From the NCBI GenBank assembly GCA_017509065.1, contig JAFWQM010000066.1, positions 1 to 17,613 of the forward strand: 17,613 bases of DNA, in the 5' to 3' direction. Of this stretch, positions 1 through 7,649 are shown piece by piece. A model generated the notes under the pieces. The model ran no database searches and was not told the DNA's origin. It worked only from the letters and a program-made list of their open reading frames with translations. The stretch comes from Clostridia bacterium. Lineage in GTDB: Bacteria > Bacillota_A > Clostridia > Christensenellales > Aristaeellaceae. Each line of letters opens with the position of its first letter. Within the stretch, counting starts at the first letter, position 1. The translations under genes were made by a program, and so were the position numbers.

Positions 1-1101
1 CTGTTCAGCGAATTCTATTTCAGCAACCAGATCACCAGCCACGACAGCGAGGACCCCGACCACATGATCGACCTGGGCTATACGGACCAAGGTGATCACG
101 TGCTGATGAACAAATACGTATACGACGCCGATCTTGCCATTCTGATCGGCCACACTCAAGGCAACCCTTACGGCGGCTATTCCGGCGGGTACAAGCACTG
201 CGCCACCGGGATCAGCCATTGGCGCAGCATCGCCGCCCACCACGTGCCCCAGGTGATGCACCGGCCCGATTTCGTGCCGGTTTCCACCTCCAGCCTCATG
301 CGGGACAAATTCGACCGGCAGGGCATGCTGATGGAAGAAAAGATGGGCAAGAAATTCTTCTGCTGCGACGCCGTGCTGGACACCAAATCCCGGCAGATCG
401 AAATCAATTCCGGCTGGGCCAAAGAAATGCAGCCCATCGCCTGGAAGACCGCCGACAAGCGCACCTACGTGCATTGGGCCGAAAAGAAATACGATATCGT
501 GATATTCGGCATGCCCACCAATTTCCACTACGGCGATGGCATGGGCACCAATCCCATCCAGATGATGCAGGCCCTTTCCGCCCAAGTGATCCGGCATAAG
601 CGCGTGCTCAGCGATCACTGCGTGTTCATCGTGCCCTCCATCTGCGACGGCTGGTTCCACGAGGAACGCTGGCCTTATCTGAAAGAGCTGTACGAGATGT
701 TCCAGCACGATTCTATGAATATCCTGCCCGATATGAACCGCTACGGCGAATATTTCGCCACCAAGGAAGAATACATACGCAAATACCGCTTCGCCAACGC
801 CTTCCATCCCTTCCACGGGTTCAGCATGATGAGCTGCGGGCATTTGGCCGAAATGCATACCAGCGCCATTTACATCGTGGGGGCCCGGGAGCCGGGCATC
901 GCAAGGGGCATGGGCCTCAAGACCCGCGCCACCGTGGAAGAAGCCATCGAGGACGCCAAACGCAAATTTGTGGGAGAAACGCCCAATATCTTAGCCCTGC
1001 CGAAAACCTTCACCACCGCTGCCGTGCATCTGTGCATGAAAAATCCCGAGGAAAACAGCCATTACCGGGACGGCGCGCCCGCCCATCCCTGCGGCGGCTG
1101 A
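1..1101 (+). CDS. LarA-family (DUF2088) nickel-pincer racemase/epimerase, 5' partial
   Basis: The frame is open from base 1, so the N-terminus lies outside the window; 366 codons are visible. The segment GGYSGGYKHCATG resembles the cofactor-binding stretch of lactate racemase LarA. Counting in the visible part, K65 matches LarA Lys184, which carries the nickel-pincer nucleotide, and H81 (16 residues later) matches the nickel ligand His200. The residue matching catalytic His174, ten before the lysine, is N55. LarA-family enzymes racemise or epimerise 2-hydroxy acids in the cytoplasm, and substrates differ between subgroups (lactate, malate, aryl-lactates, sugar acids). I cannot name the substrate; a sugar acid would fit the glycan context but is inference. 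No larB, larC or larE is visible here. The first CHR gene starts 16 bases downstream, so co-transcription is likely. Family call is firm; activity is uncertain because of the His-to-Asn change. Confidence 0.8.
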   Translation: MFSEFYFSNQITSHDSEDPDHMIDLGYTDQGDHVLMNKYVYDADLAILIGHTQGNPYGGYSGGYKHCATGISHWRSIAAHHVPQVMHRPDFVPVSTSSLMRDKFDRQGMLMEEKMGKKFFCCDAVLDTKSRQIEINSGWAKEMQPIAWKTADKRTYVHWAEKKYDIVIFGMPTNFHYGDGMGTNPIQMMQALSAQVIRHKRVLSDHCVFIVPSICDGWFHEERWPYLKELYEMFQHDSMNILPDMNRYGEYFATKEEYIRKYRFANAFHPFHGFSMMSCGHLAEMHTSAIYIVGAREPGIARGMGLKTRATVEEAIEDAKRKFVGETPNILALPKTFTTAAVHLCMKNPEENSHYRDGAPAHPCGG

Positions 1102-1117
1102 CAGAATAGGAGGCCGC

Positions 1118-1684
1118 ATGGAACGATCCGGGGGCAAACGGCTGATGAAGCTTTTTTTCGGGATGCTGTATATCAGCGCTTTTACGTTTGGCGGGGGCTT
1201 TGTGATCGTCACCTTCATGAAACGCAAATTCGTGGATGAACTGGGCTGGATTGATGAACAGGAAATGCTGGATATGACTGCCCTGGCCCAATCCAGTCCC
1301 GGCGCTATTGCCGTCAACGCAGCCATCCTGGTAGGCTGGAAGGTGGAAGGCTTCATCGGGATGGCGGTGTCCGTGCTTGGCACCGTTATCCCGCCCATGG
1401 TGATCCTTTCTGTCATATCCTTATTTTACAGGCTGTTTGCCGATAACCGCTATGTGGCGGCGTTACTCCAGGGAATGTCGTGCGGGGTGGCGGCGGTGAT
1501 CGTGGACGTGGCCCTGAGCTTAGGCAAAAATGTGCTGAAAACGAAAAAATGGGAGCATGACGCCGTTATGGCGGCGGCTTTCATCGCCACATTCTTTTTC
1601 AAGGTCAATATCATCCTGATCATCCTGTGCGCAGCCTGCGCAGGCGTCTTGATGGCCCTGAAAGACCAAAGGGGAGGCGGATAA
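1118..1684 (+). CDS. Chromate transporter (CHR family), first half-size subunit
   Basis: A 188-residue membrane protein with the CHR signature: FGGGFVIVTFMKRKFV near residues 22-37, a PGAIAVNAAILVG segment after the first helix, and several hydrophobic stretches to the C-terminus. Half-size CHR proteins occur as adjacent pairs that together correspond to one full-length ChrA. Known full-length members are chromate/sulfate transporters, with chromate handled as a sulfate analogue; the substrate of paired short members is mostly untested. AGGAGG at 1108-1113 lies 4 bases before the ATG. That is close, so M10 (ATG at 1145) is an alternative start. Its stop is 4 bases before the second subunit. 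Given the sulfatases downstream, sulfate is a plausible ligand, but this is inference. Confidence 0.87.
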   Translation: MERSGGKRLMKLFFGMLYISAFTFGGGFVIVTFMKRKFVDELGWIDEQEMLDMTALAQSSPGAIAVNAAILVGWKVEGFIGMAVSVLGTVIPPMVILSVISLFYRLFADNRYVAALLQGMSCGVAAVIVDVALSLGKNVLKTKKWEHDAVMAAAFIATFFFKVNIILIILCAACAGVLMALKDQRGGG

Positions 1685-1688
1685 AGGC

Positions 1689-2246
1689 ATGCTGCTGCAA
1701 CTGTTCTTATGCTTCCTGCAGATCGGCGCATTTTCCATTGGCGGGGGATACGCAGCCATTCCTTTGATTCAAAATCAGACCGTGGAGCTGCGCCATTGGC
1801 TGACTGAGGAACAGTTCATGGATTTGGCGGCCATAGCCGAAATGACGCCCGGCCCAATCGCTGTCAATGGCGCTACGTTCGTAGGACTCAAAATCGCCAG
1901 GATTCCAGGGGCAATCGCCGCCACGTTCGGATGTATCCTTCCCTCGCTGGTGATCGTATCCTTATTGGCATTGATTTACAGGAAATACCGGAAGCTGCCC
2001 ATGCTTCAAAGCGTGCTTGCCTCTCTGCGGCCCGCTGTTGTGGCGCTGATTGCCGCCGCCGGCCTGAACATGCTTTTGCAGATAGCTTTCGGCGGAAAAA
2101 GCCCGATCACTTTCAACCAGGCCGACTGGATGAACATCCTTCTCTTTTCCGCCGCTTTCTATGCTTTGCGCAAGCGGAAATGGAACCCCATTCTTGTTAT
2201 GGGCCTGTGCGGAATTATGAACCTGGTGCGTGAAATCTGTTTGTGA
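1689..2246 (+). CDS. Chromate transporter (CHR family), second half-size subunit
   Basis: A 185-residue membrane protein, paralogous to the preceding gene. It carries FSIGGGYAAIPLIQ near residues 16-29, a WLTEEQFMDLAAIAEMTPGPIAVN block around residues 36-60, and VGLKIARIPGAIAATFGCILPS, all hallmarks of the CHR domain. Further hydrophobic helices fill the C-terminal half. The two CHR proteins probably form a heteromer. GGAGG at 1673-1677 sits 11 bases before the ATG, inside the end of the previous gene, which points to tight translational coupling. About 95 bases of AT-rich DNA separate its stop from the next promoter, so the CHR pair and the ABC cassette are probably different transcription units. 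Confidence 0.87.
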   Translation: MLLQLFLCFLQIGAFSIGGGYAAIPLIQNQTVELRHWLTEEQFMDLAAIAEMTPGPIAVNGATFVGLKIARIPGAIAATFGCILPSLVIVSLLALIYRKYRKLPMLQSVLASLRPAVVALIAAAGLNMLLQIAFGGKSPITFNQADWMNILLFSAAFYALRKRKWNPILVMGLCGIMNLVREICL

Positions 2247-2260
2247 GCAGTTGGGAAGGC

Positions 2261-2284
2261 ATACACATATTTTTAATAGTGTAT
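2261..2284 (+). terminator. AT-rich inverted repeat, weak terminator candidate
   Basis: ATACAC (2261-2266) and TATT (2268-2271) pair with AATA (2275-2278) and GTGTAT (2279-2284), leaving a 3-base loop and one bulged A. T-rich DNA with a TTTTTT run follows. It lies 15 bases after the stop of the second CHR gene and before the next promoter, where a terminator would be expected. The stem is poor in GC, so this is weak evidence; a regulator site is also possible. Confidence 0.3.
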
Positions 2285-2341
2285 AATTATTTTCTGTTTT
2301 TTGATTATAAAGGAATTTTTAACATTTTTGTATTCGATATA

Positions 2342-2370
2342 TTGACAAACACGTGTGTACATGCTACAAT
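2342..2370 (+). promoter_or_regulatory. Sigma-A promoter of the first ABC cassette
   Basis: A perfect -35 box TTGACA (2342-2347) is followed by a 17-base spacer and the -10 box TACAAT (2365-2370). It lies 57 bases upstream of the chosen start of the first solute-binding protein, within AT-rich DNA that contrasts with the flanking genes. Transcription should begin near base 2377 and may continue through the kinase and regulator genes to 9127, as no strong terminator is seen in between. Confidence 0.8.
2349..2362 (+). promoter_or_regulatory. Candidate operator in the promoter spacer, shared with the sulfatase promoters
   Basis: ACACGTGTGTACAT lies between the -35 and -10 boxes. The same 14 bases occur on the opposite strand at 15609-15622, at the start sites of the divergent sulfatase promoters. 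The motif contains the 8-base palindrome ACACGTGT abutting TGTACA. Protein bound here would block RNA polymerase, so a repressor is the simplest reading. No LacI-, GntR- or TetR-type gene is in the window, so the regulator is unknown. Confidence 0.6.
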
Positions 2371-2427
2371 CAAGACAATCAAGCGAGCGGAGAAATCCCT
2401 CCATCAAGAAAAGGAGCTGAAACAGGT

Positions 2428-3963
2428 ATGAAAAAGCTGCTGTGTCTCGTTCTTGTCCTGTGCATGACGCCGCTTTTCGCGCTGGCGGACAGTAAGGACG
2501 TGCTGAACACCGAAAGCGAACTGCCCATCGTAACGGAACCCATTACCATGTCGATCTTCGGCAAGCAGGGCGCTATCCACGCCGAATGGTCCACCATGGA
2601 CTTCTTCCAGAAATACCGGGAAATGACCGGGATCACCCTGGTATTCAACCAGGCCCCTTCCCAGGGCTATGATGAAGCCAAGGCCCTGATGTGGACCAAC
2701 GACACCTACGACGATATGCTGGTGGCGCCGGGCCTGAGCGGCACCGAAATCATCAAGTACGGCGATGAAGGCGTGCTGCTTCCTTTGGAAGACCTGCTCA
2801 AGGAATACGCTCCCAACTACACCGCCCTGATGGAAAAGTATCCGGATATCGAAGGCCGCATCACCGCGCCGGACGGCCACATCTACGCCCTGGCCGCCAT
2901 CATCGCCGTGAACGCCGCACGCACGGAAAAAATCTGGTGCAACAAGGCCTGGCTGGACGCCTGCGGCCTGGAAGTGCCCACCACCTTTGAAGAACTGGAA
3001 ACCGTACTGCGCGCCTTCAAAGAATACGACGCCAACGGCAACGGCGAAGCGGACGAAATCCCCATCGCCGCCGCCGACCTGAATTTCTGGTTTGACACCA
3101 TGGCCGGCATGTTCGGCCTGCAATACCAGTTCGGCCAGGAAATGAACCTGAGCGAGGACGGAAAAACCCTGACCACCTGGCTGACCAGCGACCAGTTCAA
3201 GGCCTTGCTCCAGTGGAGCAACAAAATGTACGAAGAGGGCCTGATGGACCCCGACCTCTTCACCCAGGAGTATTCCAAGTTCAACGCCAAGATGAGCGGC
3301 CAGATGATGGGCATTTTCTTCAATCAGGCCGACGACGCCTTTGATTCCACCAATTACATCGGCATCGCTCCCATGTCCGGCATGAGCGATAAGCTGTATG
3401 TGCAGAGCGGCCCCGTGGCCCGCGATATGGGCACCTTCGCCATCACATGCGACTGCGACTACCCCGAAGCCGCCATCCGCTGGATCGACTATCTGTTCAG
3501 CGAAGAAGGCAGCTACCTGATGCGCTACGGCATCGAGGGCAAGACCTGGACCCGGGACGAAAACGGCTATCCCGTTTACGTGGACGGCATCCTGAACAAT
3601 CCCAACGGCTCCGGCCCCACCATCGCACAGTTCTGCATCTGGCCCGGCGGCGGCTCTCCCCAGTACCTGAACGACCGCAACTGCATCGCGGTATGCTCTC
3701 CCACCACTCAGGCCGCCCAGGCTGCCCTGGACCCCTATATGGACTATGTACTGTACGCCGAACCGCTGTTTGACGCCGACGTAAACGAACGCCTGCAGAT
3801 CCTGGATACGGACATCACCACCTATATGCGTTCCTGCGCCGCCAAATTCATCCGGGGCGAAATGAGCTTCGATGAATGGGACACCTACTGCAAGACCCTG
3901 GAAGGCATGGGCCTGGACGAATGGGTCGGCATTTATCAGGAACGTCTGGACAGCTATCAGTAA
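2428..3963 (+). CDS. Solute-binding protein of a CUT1 (LplA/AlgQ-type) sugar ABC importer
   Basis: A 511-residue extracellular binding protein. Residues 1-20 form a signal peptide (MKKLL, a hydrophobic core, then an ALA|DS signal peptidase I site). There is no lipobox cysteine, so the protein may be secreted free or held by another means. EYDANGNGEADEIP, with D201, N203, N205, D209 and E210, matches the EF-hand-like calcium loop of the alginate-binding proteins AlgQ1/AlgQ2. The length fits that family of large oligosaccharide binders rather than the roughly 400-residue maltose-binding type. The ATG at 2428 is chosen because it begins the signal peptide and follows AAGGAG (2411-2416); the frame is open 75 bases further upstream. 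It heads the cassette under the 2342 promoter, and a stable hairpin separates it from the permease genes. Ligand unknown; the nearby sulfatases suggest a sulfated or uronic-acid glycan. Confidence 0.88.
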   Translation: MKKLLCLVLVLCMTPLFALADSKDVLNTESELPIVTEPITMSIFGKQGAIHAEWSTMDFFQKYREMTGITLVFNQAPSQGYDEAKALMWTNDTYDDMLVAPGLSGTEIIKYGDEGVLLPLEDLLKEYAPNYTALMEKYPDIEGRITAPDGHIYALAAIIAVNAARTEKIWCNKAWLDACGLEVPTTFEELETVLRAFKEYDANGNGEADEIPIAAADLNFWFDTMAGMFGLQYQFGQEMNLSEDGKTLTTWLTSDQFKALLQWSNKMYEEGLMDPDLFTQEYSKFNAKMSGQMMGIFFNQADDAFDSTNYIGIAPMSGMSDKLYVQSGPVARDMGTFAITCDCDYPEAAIRWIDYLFSEEGSYLMRYGIEGKTWTRDENGYPVYVDGILNNPNGSGPTIAQFCIWPGGGSPQYLNDRNCIAVCSPTTQAAQAALDPYMDYVLYAEPLFDADVNERLQILDTDITTYMRSCAAKFIRGEMSFDEWDTYCKTLEGMGLDEWVGIYQERLDSYQ

Positions 3964-4000
3964 TCACGCAAAAACTTTCGTATCAGAAATCTGACGCACG

Positions 4001-4026
4001 GAGGGAGAGGGAAAGCCCTCTCCCTC
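4001..4026 (+). promoter_or_regulatory. Intercistronic hairpin between binding protein and permease 1
   Basis: GAGGGAGAGGG (4001-4011) and CCCTCTCCCTC (4016-4026) form a perfect 11-bp stem with a 4-base loop AAAG. TTCGCTTT follows, so it may act as a partial terminator. It may also protect the 3' end of the binding-protein message, giving more binding protein than permease, as is known for other sugar ABC operons. A similar hairpin sits at the same place in the second cassette. Confidence 0.7.
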
Positions 4027-4051
4027 TTCGCTTTAAGGAGGGAAAGGACCC

Positions 4052-4996
4052 ATGTCTGCTCATCCCGCTGCCAGGCCCGCCCCGGGACGCTGGTTCAGGA
4101 AACGGGTATTGGCCCATTGGCAATTGCTGGCGCTGCTGGTTATACCTGCGGCGTGGTATATCATTTTCTGCTATGTGCCCATGTTCGGAGTGCAGCTGGC
4201 ATTCAAAAACTACAAGGTAAGGCTGGGCATTTTAGGCAGCCCCTGGGCTGATCCTCTCCTGCGTCATTTTACCCGTTACTTTTCTTCGTATTATGCCTGG
4301 AGCACCATTTGGAATACACTGGCCATTAATTTGGGCTGTCTGCTGATCGGTTTTCCCGCGCCCATTATCCTGGCGCTGGTGCTGAATGAAATCAACAGCC
4401 TCCGGTTCCGCAAAATATTACAGAATATCACGTATATTCCTTATTTCCTTTCCATCGTAGTGGTGGTGAGCATGCTCAAACTTTTCACCGATCAAAGGTA
4501 CGGGGTCATCAATATCTTCATTCAGGCGCTGGGCATGAAAGCCATTCCGCTGATGGAGTCGGAATACTATTTCCGTCCGCTGTATGTGCTCAGCAACGTG
4601 TGGCAGAACATGGGCTGGAACGCTATCATTTATATCGCCGCTCTGGCAGGGGTGGATACCGCCCTGTACGAAGCCGCCACGGTGGACGGAGCTTCCCGCT
4701 GACAGAAAATCATTCATGTTTCGATCCCCTGTATCCTGCCCACCATCGTAACCATGCTGATCCTGCGCATCGGGCAATTGATGACCATTGGCTTTGAAAA
4801 AGCGCTGCTGATGCAGAACGACCTGAACATCGGCACCAGCGAGATCATTTCCACCCTGGTCTATAAAAACGGCATTCAGAAAGGCGATTACAGCTACGCC
4901 ACAGCCGTGGGGCTGATGAATTCCGTAGTGAATCTCGTCCTGATCGTGACCGCCAACACCGTATGCCGCAAAACGCTGGATCAGAGCTTATGGTGA
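4052..4996 (+). pseudogene. CUT1 sugar ABC permease 1 (LplB-type), interrupted by an in-frame TGA
   Basis: Residues 1-216 and the stretch after the stop (4703-4996) form one continuous permease frame of 315 codons including the TGA at 4700-4702 (codon 217). Both parts align along their whole length with the intact paralogue at 10823-11728. Shared landmarks are CYVPMFGVQLAFK, RLGILGSPW, LQNITYIPYFLSIVV, RPLYVLSNVWQNMGW and the EAA loop YEAATVDGASR-stop-QKIIHVSIP. The stop falls inside the EAA loop that docks the ATPase, so the truncated product should not work. Related permeases often have Trp at this position, so TGG to TGA is the simplest origin; the paralogue has Ile. The stop context is TGA-C, which is prone to readthrough. 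No restart signal is seen before the in-frame ATG at 4754. It may be a true pseudogene, a sequencing error, or a gene read through at low level. AAGGAGG at 4035-4041 precedes the ATG. TGA ends other genes here, so recoding of the whole genome is unlikely. Confidence 0.82.
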
Positions 4997-5006
4997 GGTG
5001 ATAAAG

Positions 5007-5915
5007 ATGACACAATTGACCGCGCGCCGCGGCACGCATATCCGCGAATCCAGGGGGGACAGGATCTTCCAAGCGGTGATCCTGGTTTTCAGCGTCCTGC
5101 TCATGTTCATCGTCGCATATCCGTTGTATTTTACGGTGATCGCGTCCTTTTCCAAACCGGAAGACGTGCTCCTGGGCCGGGTGATTTTCTGGCCCAAGAA
5201 TATTTCCGTTGAAAGCTATAAAATGGTGATTGCGGAGCAAAGCATCTGGATGGGCTATGGCAACACGATCCTTTATACGGTGCTGGGCACCCTGGTCAAC
5301 CTGGCGCTCACAACCATGATGGCTTATCCCCTGAGCTGCAAAGAAACGCCTTGCCGGGGCGTGCTCACCTTCGTAGCCTCCTTTACCATGCTGTTTTCCG
5401 GCGGCCTGATTCCCACCTATCTGCTGGTGCGGCAATTGGGCATGTACAACACCATCTGGGCCATGCTGCTGCCCACGGGCATTACCACCTATAACATGCT
5501 GGTGATGAAAAACTTCTTTCAGTCCAGTATTCCGGGCGAATTAAAAGAAGCGGCTTATCTGGACGGCTGCACCGATTTGCAGACGCTGTTCCGCGTAGTG
5601 CTGCCCCTGTCCGGCTCCATCATTGCCGTCATGGTGCTGTTTTACGCCGTGGCCCACTGGAACGAGTATTTCAACGCCCTGATCTACTTAAAGGACCGTT
5701 CCCGGATGCCCCTGCAGGTGATCCTTCGGGAGATCCTGCTACAAAACCAGGAACTGGCCCAGGGCGACGGCACGGGCCTCTATGAAAAAATGATGGCGGC
5801 GGAAACCATGAAATATGCCATCATCATCGTCGCCAGCGTGCCCGTGATTTGCATGTATCCCTTCGTGCAGAAGCATTTTGTGAAGGGCGTCATGGTCGGA
5901 GCCATCAAAGGCTGA
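5007..5915 (+). CDS. CUT1 sugar ABC permease 2 (LplC/YtcP-type)
   Basis: A 302-residue inner-membrane permease with six expected helices, beginning with a hydrophobic segment near residues 20-45. The EAA loop is KEAAYLDGCTDLQTLFRVVLPLSG, and the protein ends with FVKGVMVGAIKG, the usual C-terminus of this family. It should pair with permease 1 to form the channel. No ATPase gene is in the window, so a shared MsmX/MsmK-type ATPase is likely. The ATG at 5007 is chosen because AGGTG (4996-5000) lies 6 bases upstream; a GTG at 4998 in the same frame is less likely. The gene follows the stop of permease 1 by 10 bases, so its translation may be coupled to permease 1, and the TGA upstream could reduce its expression. 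Paralogue: 11739-12644. Confidence 0.92.
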   Translation: MTQLTARRGTHIRESRGDRIFQAVILVFSVLLMFIVAYPLYFTVIASFSKPEDVLLGRVIFWPKNISVESYKMVIAEQSIWMGYGNTILYTVLGTLVNLALTTMMAYPLSCKETPCRGVLTFVASFTMLFSGGLIPTYLLVRQLGMYNTIWAMLLPTGITTYNMLVMKNFFQSSIPGELKEAAYLDGCTDLQTLFRVVLPLSGSIIAVMVLFYAVAHWNEYFNALIYLKDRSRMPLQVILREILLQNQELAQGDGTGLYEKMMAAETMKYAIIIVASVPVICMYPFVQKHFVKGVMVGAIKG

Positions 5916-5933
5916 GGAAGGGGCAGAAAAGCG

Positions 5934-7649
5934 ATGCGGGAAAACGCCGGTTCGCAAAAGCATAAAACGCTGCAGCACCGTTTTCTGATTTTTACGCTGC
6001 TGATTTCTTTGCTTTTGATCGTGCTGACGCTGGGCTTCTCCTTCGCTTATTTTCTGCGCTCCATGTCCGCCACCACTGAAGAATACCTGACCAGCTACAT
6101 CCGGTACGCCGATGACGCCCTGACGGAGAGGCTGAACAACGCCACGCTGCTGGCGCATACCGCCGCTTCGGACGAGCGGATCATTCAGCAGGCGATCCGC
6201 AACTCCGCCCCGGAGGCCAGCTACCCCTGGTTTCTGGAACAAATGAGCGTCCGTAGCTACCTGAACGGGCTGATCGTGGATAAAAGCTATATCTCCCGGA
6301 TCGCCTTGGTGCTTCAAAACAGGACCATCTTCTCCTCCGGGGATACGCTGTACTGGCACAGCATTCATGAAAGCTGGCTCAGCGAAGGCAAAGAAACGCT
6401 GCGGACGATCTATCTGTCCGATCAAAATCGCGTGGTGATCAGCCGCCCGCTGCTTGTCCATGGGCAGGTTGAGGGGGCCGTGCTACTCCTGCTGGATGAA
6501 ACGGAGCTGTGCAGCGCCTTTGCCATCCTGCCAATGGAAGACGCGGCGATTTTTGTTTTTTCGCCCGATCTCCAACTGATGTATGCTTCCCGGCAGGACC
6601 TCACCCCGGCGGAACAGACGGCGCTGATCGAACAGCCTGTAGGCTTCAGCCGCTTCCGGAACAGGCTTGTGTACGCGATGCGGTACGCCAACCAGGCAAC
6701 CGGCATCAGCATGGTGAGCATGATCCCGGTGGAAAGCTTTTTCAGGGACGCCATTCATTGGCTCCAATTCATTCTGCTGCTGGTGGTATTGGCGGTGGCG
6801 CTGGCCGTGGGCGCTTCCCGCATTTTCGGGCATGCGCTGTTCAGAAACCTGAATATCCTGATGGACGGCATGCGCGCCGTGCGCCACGGCGATCTGGGCC
6901 GCCGGGTGGAGGTATCCAGTCAGGATGAGATCAGCGACGCCGCGGATTCCTTTAACCGGACCATGGCCCATATCGAGAGGCTTACGGAAGATATCCGGTT
7001 CCGGGAGGAACAGAAGCGCCTGGCGGAATTGCAGGTGCTGGAAACGCAGATACGTCCCCATTTCGTATATAACTCCATCAGCGCCATGCAATATGCGGCG
7101 CAGATGAAGGGCGAGGAAGAGATCGGCGCGGCGGCGCAGGCGCTGGGCACCCTGATGCGCAGCGTGCTGGGCAATCACGACGCCTTCGTCACCCTGTGGG
7201 AAGAACATACTTATATCGAAAGCTACGCCGTCCTCCAGCGTTTCAAGCTGAAAAACCACTTCCGGCTGGAATGGGACGTGGAAGAAGACCTGTGGAGCAT
7301 GACCCTGCCCAAATTGCTGCTGCAGCCGTTGGTGGAAAACGCGCTGCTCCACGGCATCCGGGAGCAGGAAAACGGCACGGTCACCGTGGCCGCCCACCGG
7401 CAGACCGATCAAAGGATCCTGCTGTGCGTGACGGACAACGGGCTGGGCATGACTCAGGAAAAAATCGCCCAGCTCATGGAAGGCGAAGCAATGTCCCCCG
7501 GCATGTTCCGCAATATCGGCCTCAGGAACGTGATGGAGCGGGTGCGACTGTATTATCAACAGGAGGGCGGCTTTCATATCGTCAGTCTGCCGGGGCAGTT
7601 CACCAGCATAGAAATTACCATCCCCTTCGGGAAGGAGGCGGCGGAATGA
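5934..7649 (+). CDS. YesM-type sensor histidine kinase (His_kinase/HATPase_c)
   Basis: A 571-residue membrane sensor. The first helix is at about residues 17-41, an extracytoplasmic sensing region of about 230 residues follows, and the second helix is at about 274-296. A HAMP domain (about 300-352, with HGDLGRRVEVSSQDEISDAA) leads into the LytS/YesM-type kinase block. The phosphorylated histidine is H376 in QIRPHFVYNSISAM. The ATP-binding domain shows the N-box LVENALLHG (N469), CVTDNGLGM and NIGLRNVMERVRLYY. Kinases of this type sense extracellular sugars or their binding proteins and usually control the adjacent ABC importer. GAGGAAGGGG ends 10 bases before the ATG. The stop overlaps the start of the response regulator as ATGA, so the two are translated together. 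The gene follows permease 2 by 18 bases, which makes it part of the first cassette's operon. The signal sensed is not known. Confidence 0.93.
   Translation: MRENAGSQKHKTLQHRFLIFTLLISLLLIVLTLGFSFAYFLRSMSATTEEYLTSYIRYADDALTERLNNATLLAHTAASDERIIQQAIRNSAPEASYPWFLEQMSVRSYLNGLIVDKSYISRIALVLQNRTIFSSGDTLYWHSIHESWLSEGKETLRTIYLSDQNRVVISRPLLVHGQVEGAVLLLLDETELCSAFAILPMEDAAIFVFSPDLQLMYASRQDLTPAEQTALIEQPVGFSRFRNRLVYAMRYANQATGISMVSMIPVESFFRDAIHWLQFILLLVVLAVALAVGASRIFGHALFRNLNILMDGMRAVRHGDLGRRVEVSSQDEISDAADSFNRTMAHIERLTEDIRFREEQKRLAELQVLETQIRPHFVYNSISAMQYAAQMKGEEEIGAAAQALGTLMRSVLGNHDAFVTLWEEHTYIESYAVLQRFKLKNHFRLEWDVEEDLWSMTLPKLLLQPLVENALLHGIREQENGTVTVAAHRQTDQRILLCVTDNGLGMTQEKIAQLMEGEAMSPGMFRNIGLRNVMERVRLYYQQEGGFHIVSLPGQFTSIEITIPFGKEAAE

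Noticed and set aside
2353..2427. Upstream extension of the first binding protein
   Set aside because: It would start inside the promoter, before the expected transcript start, and would bury the signal peptide.
2243..2431. Small open frame between the CHR pair and the first binding protein
   Set aside because: It spans the promoter, the AT-rich spacer and the ribosome site of the next gene, and the translation looks like non-coding AT-rich DNA.
4700..4702. TGA as selenocysteine or a genome-wide reassigned codon
   Set aside because: No convincing SECIS-like hairpin follows the TGA, the family has no known Sec site there, and TGA ends several other genes in the window normally.
6483..7577. 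364-codon minus-strand open frame opposite the histidine kinase
   Set aside because: Antisense shadow with His/Gln-rich composition and no domain; the kinase motifs on the plus strand are unambiguous.
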